The notes below the pieces were generated by a model. That model made no database searches. It was not told where the DNA came from and was given only the letters and a program-made list of their open reading frames with translations. Positions 37,069 to 45,512 of a stretch of DNA of 64,000 bases are shown here, one piece after another (positions within the stretch are counted from its first letter, which is position 1; every line of letters begins with the position of its first letter). Position numbers and translations under genes: made by a program. Source of the DNA: Bacillus thuringiensis (GTDB lineage: Bacteria; Bacillota; Bacilli; Bacillales; Bacillaceae_G); contig NZ_JACYOF010000001.1 of assembly GCF_014932895.1 (NCBI RefSeq), positions 744,001 to 808,000 on the forward strand. Direction: 5' to 3'.

Positions 37069-37941
37069 TTAATCGATATAAATCGCTCCTGTTTTACTTA
37101 AAATCTCCACTTTATTTTTTGCATCACCAATAGTTCCTTCTTTTATCTTTTCTGTATTTTTATCTTTCTTAAGCCCATTTACATTCACCATTACGTCAGA
37201 CGAATTGCTTTTAGCCATAAGTTTTAAAGATGTCGGAACACCTTTATACCGTACGCCAATATCTCCTGATTTTGTTTCTACAAATAATGATTTTCCTTCT
37301 GTCATATCCTTCAGTAATACTTCACCGGATGTTGAAGTGATGTTCATATTTTCGTTTTTTATATTTTTCACATAATTATCGCCAGTAGTAGAAGTTATAT
37401 TTACTTCTTGTAATGAACTATCTTTTAACATTAAATCTCCACTTTCCGATGTGAACTCACCCTTCTCGGCCGATAGTCCTACAATCATTCCATCTCCAGA
37501 CTTGCCTTTTGTCACGATACTTTTTACTGCTATATCGCTTATTTTCACATCACCCGATTTATTATTTAATGTAATTTTATCTATTTCTTTCTTGGGAATA
37601 GCTATAGATATACTATTTTTCTTCCTAAACGTAAAACCATTAAAGAATCTGTTCACCTTTTGTTTTTGCTTAATCACAACTTTATTTCCTTCATGTTCTA
37701 TTTTGACAGGATCTACCTCTTTATCTACTTGTTGACCTTGAGCCGAAATTACTATTTTATTAGCGTCTGTACCTTTAAATTCAATATCCCAGTCTTCATT
37801 GTTCACTTCTATTTCTTTTATATGATTTATCTCAAAAGACTTTTCTTTCTTAAAATCTTTCCCCTGAAATACCTTAAAGCCAAAAACCGCACTAGCAATT
37901 GTCAAAAATAAAATTGCAATTACTATTATTTTTTTCACCAT
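37069..37941 (-). CDS. DUF4097 (LiaG-like) membrane-anchored beta-repeat protein
   Basis: 290 residues: N-terminal span (3-22) then a repetitive beta-helix domain with recurring SGDVKI, SGDLML, TGDNYV, SGEVLL and SGDIGV motifs, each followed by a strand. DUF4097 proteins often sit in envelope-stress loci with two-component systems. Placed between two paralogous permeases, so it may be an extracytoplasmic partner of the transporter. Confidence 0.82.
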   Translation of the reverse strand: MVKKIIVIAILFLTIASAVFGFKVFQGKDFKKEKSFEINHIKEIEVNNEDWDIEFKGTDANKIVISAQGQQVDKEVDPVKIEHEGNKVVIKQKQKVNRFFNGFTFRKKNSISIAIPKKEIDKITLNNKSGDVKISDIAVKSIVTKGKSGDGMIVGLSAEKGEFTSESGDLMLKDSSLQEVNITSTTGDNYVKNIKNENMNITSTSGEVLLKDMTEGKSLFVETKSGDIGVRYKGVPTSLKLMAKSNSSDVMVNVNGLKKDKNTEKIKEGTIGDAKNKVEILSKTGAIYID

Positions 37942-37975
37942 TCATACCCCTGTTCGTTGTTGTTTTAAGCTTGCT

Positions 37976-38680
37976 TCACGCCACATCAATCTTGTCGATT
38001 TTACGATATGAGAAATAACTAATTAAAATTCCTAATAAACAGAGTACAATTGGGATAACTATAAAATCATACATACTTATTTGACCGTTTCCAGGACCAA
38101 CGTTACTGTTCATTAGCATCCCAATTATTACTGCAGAAGTAATCGTTGTCGGTGTCGATTTCTTTCTCATCCCAAAAAATAAAGGAATTAAACTAATACC
38201 AGATATCATAAATGCACTTATAAAAGTAGCTGGAACGGTAGCTATTATTTCATCCATCGTAATAGGTGTTTCAATTAGCCCTATCATTGGGTTCATAAAA
38301 AATATGAGCAAACTAATAGTGAACGTAGCGATAATCATGCTGATAAAACAAAAACTGAAAACAATTGTTAATTTCGCTCTCATTAGCAATTTCCTTTGTA
38401 ATGGGTACATAAATAGTAGTTGCATTGTTTTATTCTTATACTCATCAATTACTAAACGTGATAAAATGACCGCACTAAAAATAAGAAATGTCATCCTAAT
38501 AAAGATATTTGCTAAAGTCATATACTTTGTGAAATCAGTGAGTGCCGCATCTCCTTCACCTTTCGCTCCCAACCCCATAAGACTTACCGCAGCAAAAATT
38601 GCTATAATACAAATGGCCACCCCTTTAAGATAACTAGATAATTTATGTTTCTTCCATTCAAGTTTCATTAATTTAAACAT
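37976..38680 (-). CDS. ABC-2 type permease (first of the locus)
   Basis: 234 residues with six spans and the same family motifs as the downstream paralogue (RLVIDEYKNKTMQLLFMYP, FGMRKKSTPTT). ATG at 38680 has GGAGG 10 nt upstream; the GTG at 38689 overlaps that site. Likely YcbO-like component of a peptide-antibiotic type exporter. Confidence 0.83.
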   Translation of the reverse strand: MFKLMKLEWKKHKLSSYLKGVAICIIAIFAAVSLMGLGAKGEGDAALTDFTKYMTLANIFIRMTFLIFSAVILSRLVIDEYKNKTMQLLFMYPLQRKLLMRAKLTIVFSFCFISMIIATFTISLLIFFMNPMIGLIETPITMDEIIATVPATFISAFMISGISLIPLFFGMRKKSTPTTITSAVIIGMLMNSNVGPGNGQISMYDFIVIPIVLCLLGILISYFSYRKIDKIDVA

Positions 38681-38714
38681 ATAAACCACGCCTCCATTAC
38701 TGACATAACTATCT

Positions 38715-38876
38715 CTATGCTACTAACATTCTAATTCCAGCCGTAACTACGCTTACTATTCCTATCACTAGTAAAATTAACAACCATTTCCGCTCAGGTT
38801 TTCTATAATATAAAATCCCACTTATAAAGATTACGATCAATCCACTTACTAGATTCACTAACAATCCATTAAGCAT
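38715..38876 (-). CDS. Small two-span membrane protein, 53 aa
   Basis: Reads MLNGLLVNLVSGLIVIFISG, then a YYRKPERKW basic turn and a second span ending IRMLVA. Its ATG overlaps the ATPase stop (ATGCTTAA) and a GGAGAGG site lies inside the ATPase gene, so it is translationally coupled. Probably a small accessory subunit of the transporter; no family recognised. Confidence 0.75.
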   Translation of the reverse strand: MLNGLLVNLVSGLIVIFISGILYYRKPERKWLLILLVIGIVSVVTAGIRMLVA

Positions 38877-39792
38877 GAATGCCCTCTCCATCCATTACAT
38901 TTAAGAAATATTCTTCTAAGGAACTATGTTTCTTATTAATACTTTCAATTTCTACATCGTTCATAATAAGTGCTTTTGAAATGGTTTGCTGCGTCGCCTT
39001 CAATTCATATACACGAATCATATTTCCACTCATTATTTTGTAATTTTTTATACCGAGTTTATCCTCTAAAATATAAGCTGCACGCTTCACATCAGGAACA
39101 GTAATTTCAATGTACTCTGTTTGTTTTCCGTTAATACTCTTCATTGAAACTTCTTTTATTAGTTTTCCATTTTGAATTACACCAATTGTATCCGCCATTT
39201 GTTCCATCTCGCCTAAAATATGACTAGAGACTAATAACGTAATACCATATTCTTTGCAGAGCATTTTAAATAAGTCTCTTAATTCTTTAATACCAATTGG
39301 ATCTAAACCGTTAATTGGTTCATCTAAAATGAGTAGTTCTGGCTTTGTCATGATCGCCCTTGCAATACCAAGTCTTTGCTTCATCCCTAATGAAAAATCT
39401 TTTACTTTTTTATCATCTATACCGTGTAGTTTCACTAAATTTAAAGCATGATCAATTGCATTTTTATCGTAATACCCCATATATTCACAATGTAATTCTA
39501 GGTTTTCCTTCGCCGTTAATTTATCATAAAAGATTGGATATTCGATAATTGTCCCCATTCTTTTTAATACTTCATAAGATGCGTTTGTTAACTTCTCACC
39601 AAAAATTTCAATATCACCGCTCGTCGGTTTTATTAAATTTGTGATCATTTTCATAATCGTTGTTTTACCTGCACCATTCGGTCCTAAGAAACCGTATATC
39701 TCTCCTTTTTTCACATGCATGTTAACGCTAGAAATAACTTCTTTCCCTTTAAACACTTTCGTTAACTGATTCGTTTTTAATATATATGTCAT
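38869..39792 (-). CDS. ABC transporter ATP-binding protein, BcrA/YcbN-like
   Basis: 307 residues. Walker A GPNGAGKTT near 40, signature LGMKQRLGIA near 137, Walker B LLILDEPINGLDP near 156, switch His in LVSSHILGEM near 189, then a C-terminal extension typical of bacitracin/lantibiotic exporters. Separated from the histidine kinase gene by a terminator, so the transporter genes have their own transcript start. Confidence 0.87.
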   Translation of the reverse strand: MTYILKTNQLTKVFKGKEVISSVNMHVKKGEIYGFLGPNGAGKTTIMKMITNLIKPTSGDIEIFGEKLTNASYEVLKRMGTIIEYPIFYDKLTAKENLELHCEYMGYYDKNAIDHALNLVKLHGIDDKKVKDFSLGMKQRLGIARAIMTKPELLILDEPINGLDPIGIKELRDLFKMLCKEYGITLLVSSHILGEMEQMADTIGVIQNGKLIKEVSMKSINGKQTEYIEITVPDVKRAAYILEDKLGIKNYKIMSGNMIRVYELKATQQTISKALIMNDVEIESINKKHSSLEEYFLNVMDGEGIHA

Positions 39793-39885
39793 GTCACTGT
39801 CTCCTTTCGCACTACTTTATATTTCTATAATAGACAACAGAAATCTCTTTTTTCTTACCCGTTTCTTACAAATTCCTTACGCTGA

Positions 39886-39917
39886 AAAAAAGCTTGTAGA
39901 ATCTACTTCTCTACAAG
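39886..39917 (-). terminator. Terminator between kinase and ABC genes
   Basis: AGCTTGTAGA...TTCTACAAGCTTTTTTTC hairpin on the minus strand. Confidence 0.85.
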
Positions 39918-40853
39918 CTAAAACTGCATCTTTTTTAATACAACTGTAAAAATTGTTTTTTCATACGGCTTACTAGAAAGATGAATTTCTCCATCCATCG
40001 CTTCCACAAGCCGTTTCGTAATCGTTAATCCTAAACCGCTTCCTTGGTACAATCTATTTCTGGAATCTTCAAGTGTGTACATACGCTCAAACACTTTATC
40101 AATATGGGATTCATCAATTCCTTTTCCTTTATCCCATACATCTATATATACACTCGTTTCATCATCCCTTAACGTCATACCGAGTGTCTTTCCATCGTCT
40201 CCATATGTAATCGCATTTGATAGTAAATTATTTAACACTCTGCCTAATACTTCTACATTCCCAAGTGCATATATATTTCTTTCTGGTATATCAATATGAA
40301 CATGAAACCCTTTCGTCGTCACTAAATCATAAAAAGATAAAATCTTTTCGCGACAAACTTCATTCATATTTACTTTTGTCATCTCGATTGCCTTGTCACC
40401 GGATTCTAATTTCGCTAAATCAAAAAACTTATGAATCAGCTCCATCACTTCCAGCGTTTTTACATGCACCTTTTCAAGTAATATTTGCTGTTCTTCCTTA
40501 TCTATCGTTTTATCCTCATTTAACATTTCTGTATATCCAAGAATAACTGTTAGTGGTGTTTTTAAATCATGTGAAATATTTGAAAGCATTTTTCTCATCG
40601 AAATTTCCACCTTCGCATGATCTGCATTTGTTTTCTGTTTTGCATCTAATAAATGATTAATCACCACTAATAACTTTTGTAATTCCAGATTATCTGTCAT
40701 AACGAGTAACTTCTCACCTGTTTTTTCATTTACAATACCTTCTAACTTTTCATATGTGTATCGTAAATGATTGCTACTATTTTTTCTCATTTTATATTGT
40801 ATGTAAATGACACATAACAATATAAAAACAATGCCTATTAACAGCTTGACCAT
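39918..40853 (-). CDS. Sensor histidine kinase, YcbM-like
   Basis: 311 residues. A single N-terminal span (2-18) has almost no extracytoplasmic part. Then come a HAMP-less linker, an H-box NISHDLKTPLTVILGYTEML with the phospho-His near 96, an N-box NLLSNAITYG and G-boxes DKGKGID and GSGLGLTI. Such intramembrane-sensing kinases usually work with a nearby ABC exporter. Starts 1 bp after the response regulator gene. Confidence 0.9.
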   Translation of the reverse strand: MVKLLIGIVFILLCVIYIQYKMRKNSSNHLRYTYEKLEGIVNEKTGEKLLVMTDNLELQKLLVVINHLLDAKQKTNADHAKVEISMRKMLSNISHDLKTPLTVILGYTEMLNEDKTIDKEEQQILLEKVHVKTLEVMELIHKFFDLAKLESGDKAIEMTKVNMNEVCREKILSFYDLVTTKGFHVHIDIPERNIYALGNVEVLGRVLNNLLSNAITYGDDGKTLGMTLRDDETSVYIDVWDKGKGIDESHIDKVFERMYTLEDSRNRLYQGSGLGLTITKRLVEAMDGEIHLSSKPYEKTIFTVVLKKMQF

Positions 40854-40854
40854 A

Positions 40855-41547
40855 TTACATCACTTCCAACTTATAGCCGATGCCCCATAATGTTTTAATA
40901 TATTCTGGATTAGATGGATCACTTTCAATTTTCTCACGCAATCTTCTCATATGAACATTAATAACGTTATCGTCACCGTAATACTCTTCATTCCAAACCA
41001 ACGTATATATTTGTGCTTTTGTAAATACACGGTTTTGATTTTTTACGAATAGTTTTAAAATCTCAAATTCTTTTAAAGTAAGTTTAAGAGGCTTCCCGTT
41101 TTTTTCTACAGTAAAATTGATTGGATCAATCGTTAAATCACCGATCTGAATCATCTTTTCTATTGTTTCTGTAGCCGAATATTTCGTAGATCTCCGAATA
41201 CCGGCCTTTACACGTGCAGCTAATTCAATCATAGAAAACGGCTTACAAATGTAATCATCTGCTCCAAGTCCTAATCCTACAGCTTTATCAACATCTGTAT
41301 CTTTTGCTGACATCATTAAAATCGGAACTGCACTCTTCTCACGAATAATACGTACAACCTCTAATCCATCTAACTTTGGCATCATAATATCGAGGATAAT
41401 CAAATCGAATGAACCTTTTAAGAATGCGTGAACTCCTTCTTCTCCATCAGATGCGATTGTAACTTGAAAACCTTCTTTTACTAAATATGTTTCAACCATC
41501 TCTTGAATTGAGACGTCATCTTCAACTAATAAAATATGATGTGACAT
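40855..41547 (-). CDS. OmpR-family response regulator, YcbL-like
   Basis: 230 residues: receiver domain with the phospho-acceptor Asp near 53 (DLIILDIMMPKLDG) and Lys near 102, then a winged-helix output domain (about 135-228, with LTLKEFEILKLF and YYGDDNVINVHMRRLREKI). Pairs with the kinase downstream and is expected to control the adjacent ABC/DUF4097 operon. Confidence 0.92.
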   Translation of the reverse strand: MSHHILLVEDDVSIQEMVETYLVKEGFQVTIASDGEEGVHAFLKGSFDLIILDIMMPKLDGLEVVRIIREKSAVPILMMSAKDTDVDKAVGLGLGADDYICKPFSMIELAARVKAGIRRSTKYSATETIEKMIQIGDLTIDPINFTVEKNGKPLKLTLKEFEILKLFVKNQNRVFTKAQIYTLVWNEEYYGDDNVINVHMRRLREKIESDPSNPEYIKTLWGIGYKLEVM

Positions 41548-41716
41548 ATTTCTATCCCCTTTTTTACAAACATTAACATTTTAATTGTATCGCAATGAAT
41601 GAATACTGGAAAGAATTATATGAATTTTCAAACCAACTTCCCTTCCTTCCTTAACAATGATATGATGAAATTCACTACAATTGTTCATAATTAACTTTAT
41701 ATAAAGGAGACTTATC

Positions 41717-41890
41717 ATGTCAGAAAACAAAAAAGTAAGCTTAGCTGATTTAATGCGTGAACAACTTGCAAAGAAAAAGCAAGGTAACAGTAATGGTCAA
41801 AATGCAAAAAATCAAAGTCAAGCAACGAAAAAATTACAAAACCAACAAACGAAGAAAACAAACAACCAACGTAGACGTACAGGTGTGTAA
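41717..41890 (+). CDS. Small Lys/Gln/Asn-rich protein, 57 aa
   Basis: Starts MSENKKVSLADLMREQLAKK, then a low-complexity stretch of Q, N and K, ending RRRTGV. AAAGGAG precedes the ATG by 7 nt. Its stop is directly followed by the ywbE ATG, so the two are coupled. The basic, disordered nature suggests nucleic-acid or ribosome contact, which is inference only. Confidence 0.75.
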   Translation: MSENKKVSLADLMREQLAKKKQGNSNGQNAKNQSQATKKLQNQQTKKTNNQRRRTGV

Positions 41891-42085
41891 ATGAACGGGC
41901 AGAAACGATCTAACATCGCGCCAGGTCTTGAAGTTGATATTGTATTAAAACAAGACCAGCGCACAGGTAAGCTAACAAGAGGAATTGTAAAAGATATTTT
42001 AACGAACTCACCGTCTCATCCGCACGGCATTAAAGTGCGATTGCAAGACGGACAAGTGGGTAGAGTACAAAATATTGTTCAATAA
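41891..42085 (+). CDS. ywbE: YwbE family protein
   Basis: 64 residues starting MNGQKRSNIAPGLEVDIV and almost all DUF2196/YwbE domain, with LTRGIVKDILTNSPSHPHG. Small basic KOW-like beta protein of unknown function, often near rlmI (ywbD), which here lies convergent downstream. Confidence 0.88.
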   Translation: MNGQKRSNIAPGLEVDIVLKQDQRTGKLTRGIVKDILTNSPSHPHGIKVRLQDGQVGRVQNIVQ

Positions 42086-42087
42086 GA

Positions 42088-42124
42088 AAAGGAGCTCATT
42101 TAACATTGAGCTCCTTTTTCTTTA
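42088..42124. terminator. Bidirectional terminator, ywbE/rlmI
   Basis: AAAAGGAGCTCA...TGAGCTCCTTTTTC hairpin. Confidence 0.9.
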
Positions 42125-43324
42125 TTATCCTTTAATTTTCTCGATGAAAACCACTTTTAAATAGTCTCCCTCTTTAAACTGATCAATTGTACGGAAATCT
42201 TCTGGTAATGAATGTTCTTCTAATATTTTATATTTGCCATTCATTTCTTTAAATGCTGTGTCGATAAATCCTTTAAACTTTTTCATATCGAACGTACTAC
42301 AGTTTGTAGAAGCAACGATAATACCGTTATTTTCTGTAATCGCAATCGTCTCTTTTAATAAGTTTTTATAGTCTTTCGCTGCGCTAAATGTATACTTTTT
42401 AGAACGTGCAAAACTCGGAGGATCTAATACAACCATATCGAATTTCATCTTTTTCTTCGCAGCATATTTAAAGTAAAGGAATACGTCTTCAACGATAATA
42501 TCTTGTGCTTCATAATCAATTTCGTTCACACTAAACTGCTCAATCGTTTTACTTAAACTACGATTAGCAAGGTCAACACTCGTTGTTTTACTCGCTCCGC
42601 CAAGCGCTGCAAATACAGAGAAAGCACCTGTATAGGAGAACATATTTAGCACAGTTCTTCCTTTTGCATATTTATCACGAATTTGTTTTCGTACGTTACG
42701 CTGATCTAAAAATACACCAACCATTGCTCCATCATTTAAATAGACAGCAAAGTTTACCCCATTCTCTTTTACGATAAGCGGGAACTCACCGCGCTCTCCT
42801 GCTACGAAATCATCGTCTTCAATGTATTTTCCTTTCGTATCAAAACGCTTTTTCTCATAAATCCCTTTAAAGTTTGCTACTTTTTGAAGAGCCGCTATAA
42901 TCTCATCTCTGAAAGTATAAATCCCTTCACTATACCAGCTTACTACGTAATAACCGTCATAATAATCGATGATTAAGCCTCCCAGACCATCACCTTCACC
43001 ATTCAAAACACGGAATGCTGTTGTATCACTTGATTTGTAAAATTGTTTTCGTTTATGTAAGGCAGATTTTATTTTACTTTCAAAGAAAGACTGATTAATT
43101 TGTTCACTCTCTTTTCTCGTTAAAATCCATCCATATCCTTTATTTTGTTTTCCATAATAACCTTTTCCGACAAAGTGGTTCTTCTCATCCACTACTTTGA
43201 TAATTGTTCCTTCTTCCCGAACATCATTTAAATTTTGAATCGCATCTTTTAAAATAAGCGGATATCCACTTTTAATTTCTCTTATAAATTTCGGTTTTAT
43301 TTTTACAGTTACTTCTGATCGCAT
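42125..43324 (-). CDS. rlmI: SAM-dependent 23S rRNA cytosine-C5 methyltransferase (RlmI/YwbD)
   Basis: 399 residues: N-terminal PUA domain (about 3-75), an EEHD-like middle region and a Rossmann methyltransferase domain with VLNMFSYTGAFSVFAALGGA (SAM motif, near 222) and the catalytic VVLDPPSFARS near 298. Methylates a cytosine in 23S rRNA in E. coli. Good AAGGAAG site before the ATG. Confidence 0.88.
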   Translation of the reverse strand: MRSEVTVKIKPKFIREIKSGYPLILKDAIQNLNDVREEGTIIKVVDEKNHFVGKGYYGKQNKGYGWILTRKESEQINQSFFESKIKSALHKRKQFYKSSDTTAFRVLNGEGDGLGGLIIDYYDGYYVVSWYSEGIYTFRDEIIAALQKVANFKGIYEKKRFDTKGKYIEDDDFVAGERGEFPLIVKENGVNFAVYLNDGAMVGVFLDQRNVRKQIRDKYAKGRTVLNMFSYTGAFSVFAALGGASKTTSVDLANRSLSKTIEQFSVNEIDYEAQDIIVEDVFLYFKYAAKKKMKFDMVVLDPPSFARSKKYTFSAAKDYKNLLKETIAITENNGIIVASTNCSTFDMKKFKGFIDTAFKEMNGKYKILEEHSLPEDFRTIDQFKEGDYLKVVFIEKIKG

Positions 43325-43377
43325 ATAATAACTTCCTTTCCATTTGAATGCTTTCTAATTCGTAGGAAGCATGTAAA

Positions 43378-43404
43378 AAACGAGGCTAAAAAAAGCCTCG
43401 TTTC
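43378..43404. terminator. Isolated hairpin upstream of rlmI
   Basis: AACGAGGC-TAAAAAAA-GCCTCGTTTC stem, probably the terminator left over from the decayed NEAT-protein gene on the minus strand. Confidence 0.65.
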
Positions 43405-43491
43405 ACTATACCATATTATTGCTTAACTAGTACAACTCGCTCATCCCCTATTGTACTAGCAAGGGTAGGTTTCTAAAAATACTACGCACAC

Positions 43492-43652
43492 ACTTTAAAA
43501 TTGATGCTATATTCGCCATCTTTCACTGTATCAACACTTAGTTGTTTGTCCCCGTCTGGTTGTTGATCTAGGTCAGCCCTATTAGCCGGTTCCTCTTTTT
43601 CATCTGGTTTTTCTACATAAATTAGCTTGATGCTATTTTGATCAAATGCAAC
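43492..43652 (-). pseudogene. Fragment of a multi-NEAT-domain surface protein
   Basis: Minus-strand reading frame of about 53 codons with stops at both ends and no start codon. It begins VAFDQNSIKLIYVEKPDEKE, like the end of one NEAT haem-binding domain. A charged linker follows, and the fragment ends VKDGEYSINFKVCA, like the start of the next domain. It therefore represents an inter-domain piece of an iron/haem-acquisition surface protein lost here. A terminator-like hairpin survives downstream. Confidence 0.6.
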
Positions 43653-43670
43653 TTAAACATCATAATTACA

Positions 43671-43706
43671 AAAAAGAGACTTTCTTTCAAAGAAAGTCTC
43701 TTTTCA
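43671..43706 (-). terminator. Terminator of brnQ
   Basis: AAAAGAGACTTTCTTT-GAAAGAAAGTCTCTTTTTT hairpin. Confidence 0.9.
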
Positions 43707-45032
43707 TTATTTCCCTACAGCAACTTCTTCTTTTTGGAACAAAGAAATTACATATCCAACCGCAATACCTACTAAAGCAGGAATTAACCAACCAATCCCT
43801 ACACTGTATAATGGAATTTTATTTAAAACAGGTGCTAATGCAGCAATTTCAAGATTCGCATTGTGTAATCCATCAAAGAAACTAATCATGAATGCTCCTA
43901 CAATACCACCTACATACATTACTAAAGGAAGACGAATATAGTTTTCAACAAGTGATAATACGATCAGTACGATACCAATTGGATAAATGGCAATTAAAAT
44001 CGGCAATGCTAATGCGTTTAACTGAGTTAACCCAAGATTTGCTACCATAAATGCTAATACACAGAAAATGAAAACAACTTTTTGATAAGAAAGCTTGGGT
44101 AATAAGGAAGAGAAATATTCTCCACAAGCTGCAACAATACCTACAGAAGTTGTTAAACATGCTGCTGTAATTGCAATACCTAGCAATAAAGTTCCGTAAC
44201 TTCCAAATAAATGATTCACGACGTTTGTTAAAATAATTCCTCCGTTTGCTCCCATTCCAAGTGAAACGCTAGAAGCTCCAAGGTAAGCAAGTGCTAAATA
44301 CACAAGTAGCAAACCAAGCGCTGCAATAAATCCTGCAAAGATTGTTACTTTCGCAATGCTTTTCTTATTTGTAATCCCTTTTCCTTTTAAAGCATGAATT
44401 ACAACATTTCCGAATACAAGTGCTGCAAGTCCATCTAAAGTTAAATATCCGTCAATAAAACCTTTAAAAAGAGGAGCACTATATGCTTCTGTCGGTGCAC
44501 CAAATTCTCCAATTGGTGTAATAAGTGCTTTACCTACAATAATTGCAATAACAGCTAATAATATTGGAGTTAATACTTTACCAATGCGGCCTACTAATTT
44601 TGATGGATTTAAAGCTAAATAGAAAGTTACCGCAAAGAAAATAAATGTAAAGATAACAAGCGGATAGGATTGACCAGCTATCTCACTTGGTAAAAACGGT
44701 GCAACACTCATTTCATAAGCAACTGTTCCTGTACGCGGAACACTTACGAATACGCCCAAGCATAAATAAATTGCAGTAATAAAAACAAGTGCGAATACAG
44801 GGTGTACACGTCCCGCTAGCTCATTAATATCTCCCTTTAGAGCGATAACAATTACTCCTAATAAAGGCAATCCAACGCCTGTTACGATAAAACCAAACAA
44901 CGCGATCCATACATCTGTTCCAGCACCTTGCCCTAACGCTGGTGGAAAAATCATATTACCTGCACCAAAAAATAGTGCAAATAACATTAAACTTATTGCA
45001 AACATCTCAGAAAACTTTAAAGATGATTTCAT
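43707..45032 (-). CDS. brnQ: BrnQ-family branched-chain amino acid:cation symporter
   Basis: 441 residues with about twelve spans. N-terminal signature LFALFFGAGNMIFPP near 18-32 and the LNPSKLVGRIGK loop near 160. ATG at 45032 (MKSSLKFSE) follows AGGAGG; the 39-codon upstream extension lies in the leader. Family members carry Leu, Ile and Val with Na+ or H+. The T-box leader upstream appears to read tRNA-Thr, so threonine should be considered as a substrate. Confidence 0.88.
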   Translation of the reverse strand: MKSSLKFSEMFAISLMLFALFFGAGNMIFPPALGQGAGTDVWIALFGFIVTGVGLPLLGVIVIALKGDINELAGRVHPVFALVFITAIYLCLGVFVSVPRTGTVAYEMSVAPFLPSEIAGQSYPLVIFTFIFFAVTFYLALNPSKLVGRIGKVLTPILLAVIAIIVGKALITPIGEFGAPTEAYSAPLFKGFIDGYLTLDGLAALVFGNVVIHALKGKGITNKKSIAKVTIFAGFIAALGLLLVYLALAYLGASSVSLGMGANGGIILTNVVNHLFGSYGTLLLGIAITAACLTTSVGIVAACGEYFSSLLPKLSYQKVVFIFCVLAFMVANLGLTQLNALALPILIAIYPIGIVLIVLSLVENYIRLPLVMYVGGIVGAFMISFFDGLHNANLEIAALAPVLNKIPLYSVGIGWLIPALVGIAVGYVISLFQKEEVAVGK

Positions 45033-45124
45033 TTCTACTAACCTCCTAAATAATAAATTAACAAAATATTCTGAATTAAAATCCGTCACATATCCTCTTT
45101 CAAGCATACTTCCCCGTAAAAGAA

Positions 45125-45400
45125 CGCAAAAAACACCCGTCCCTAACAAAGGGACGAGTGTTGAAATCGTGGTTCCACCCTTATTCTAATAAAATGAATT
45201 TATAACAAAATAAGCTCATTTTATAGCTCGTGTAAATTGATAACGGTTTTATCCGCCAAGAATTACAATGCATCATGCAGTTCACTCTTGAAGTTTAGAG
45301 GTGGTAAGTTTGTCTTTCCGTATTAGGAAGCTCACAGCCTAGGCTTCCCTCTCTGAGAATCGTAAAAAACAACTCATGTCCTCATCATTACTTTTATAAA
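45125..45400 (-). promoter_or_regulatory. T-box riboswitch upstream of brnQ, specifier apparently ACC (Thr)
   Basis: T-box core GGGTGGAACCACG at 45168-45180, then terminator stem ACACTCGTCCCTTT/GGGACGGGTGT at 45132-45162 with T run. Upstream stem I has the GAGG/CCUC lower helix; the codon in the position equivalent to AAC of asnS and UUC of pheS is ACC at 45303-45305. The variable T-box base is A (UGGAACC), matching a tRNA discriminator U, unlike Leu, Ile or Val tRNAs, which carry A. Confidence 0.88.
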
Positions 45401-45481
45401 ATATCTTGTCGAAACTTGTTGTTTTTTATTATATGGGCTATTTTTTAAAAAATCAATAGTTTTATTTTTTCTGACAAAAAA

Positions 45482-45512
45482 TATAGGGAGAAAACTTTTC
45501 TCCCTATAACTG
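45482..45512 (-). terminator. Terminator of rluF overlapping its end
   Basis: TATAGGGAGAAAA-GTTTTCTCCCTATA with T-rich tail; the stem includes the last codons and stop. Confidence 0.75.
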
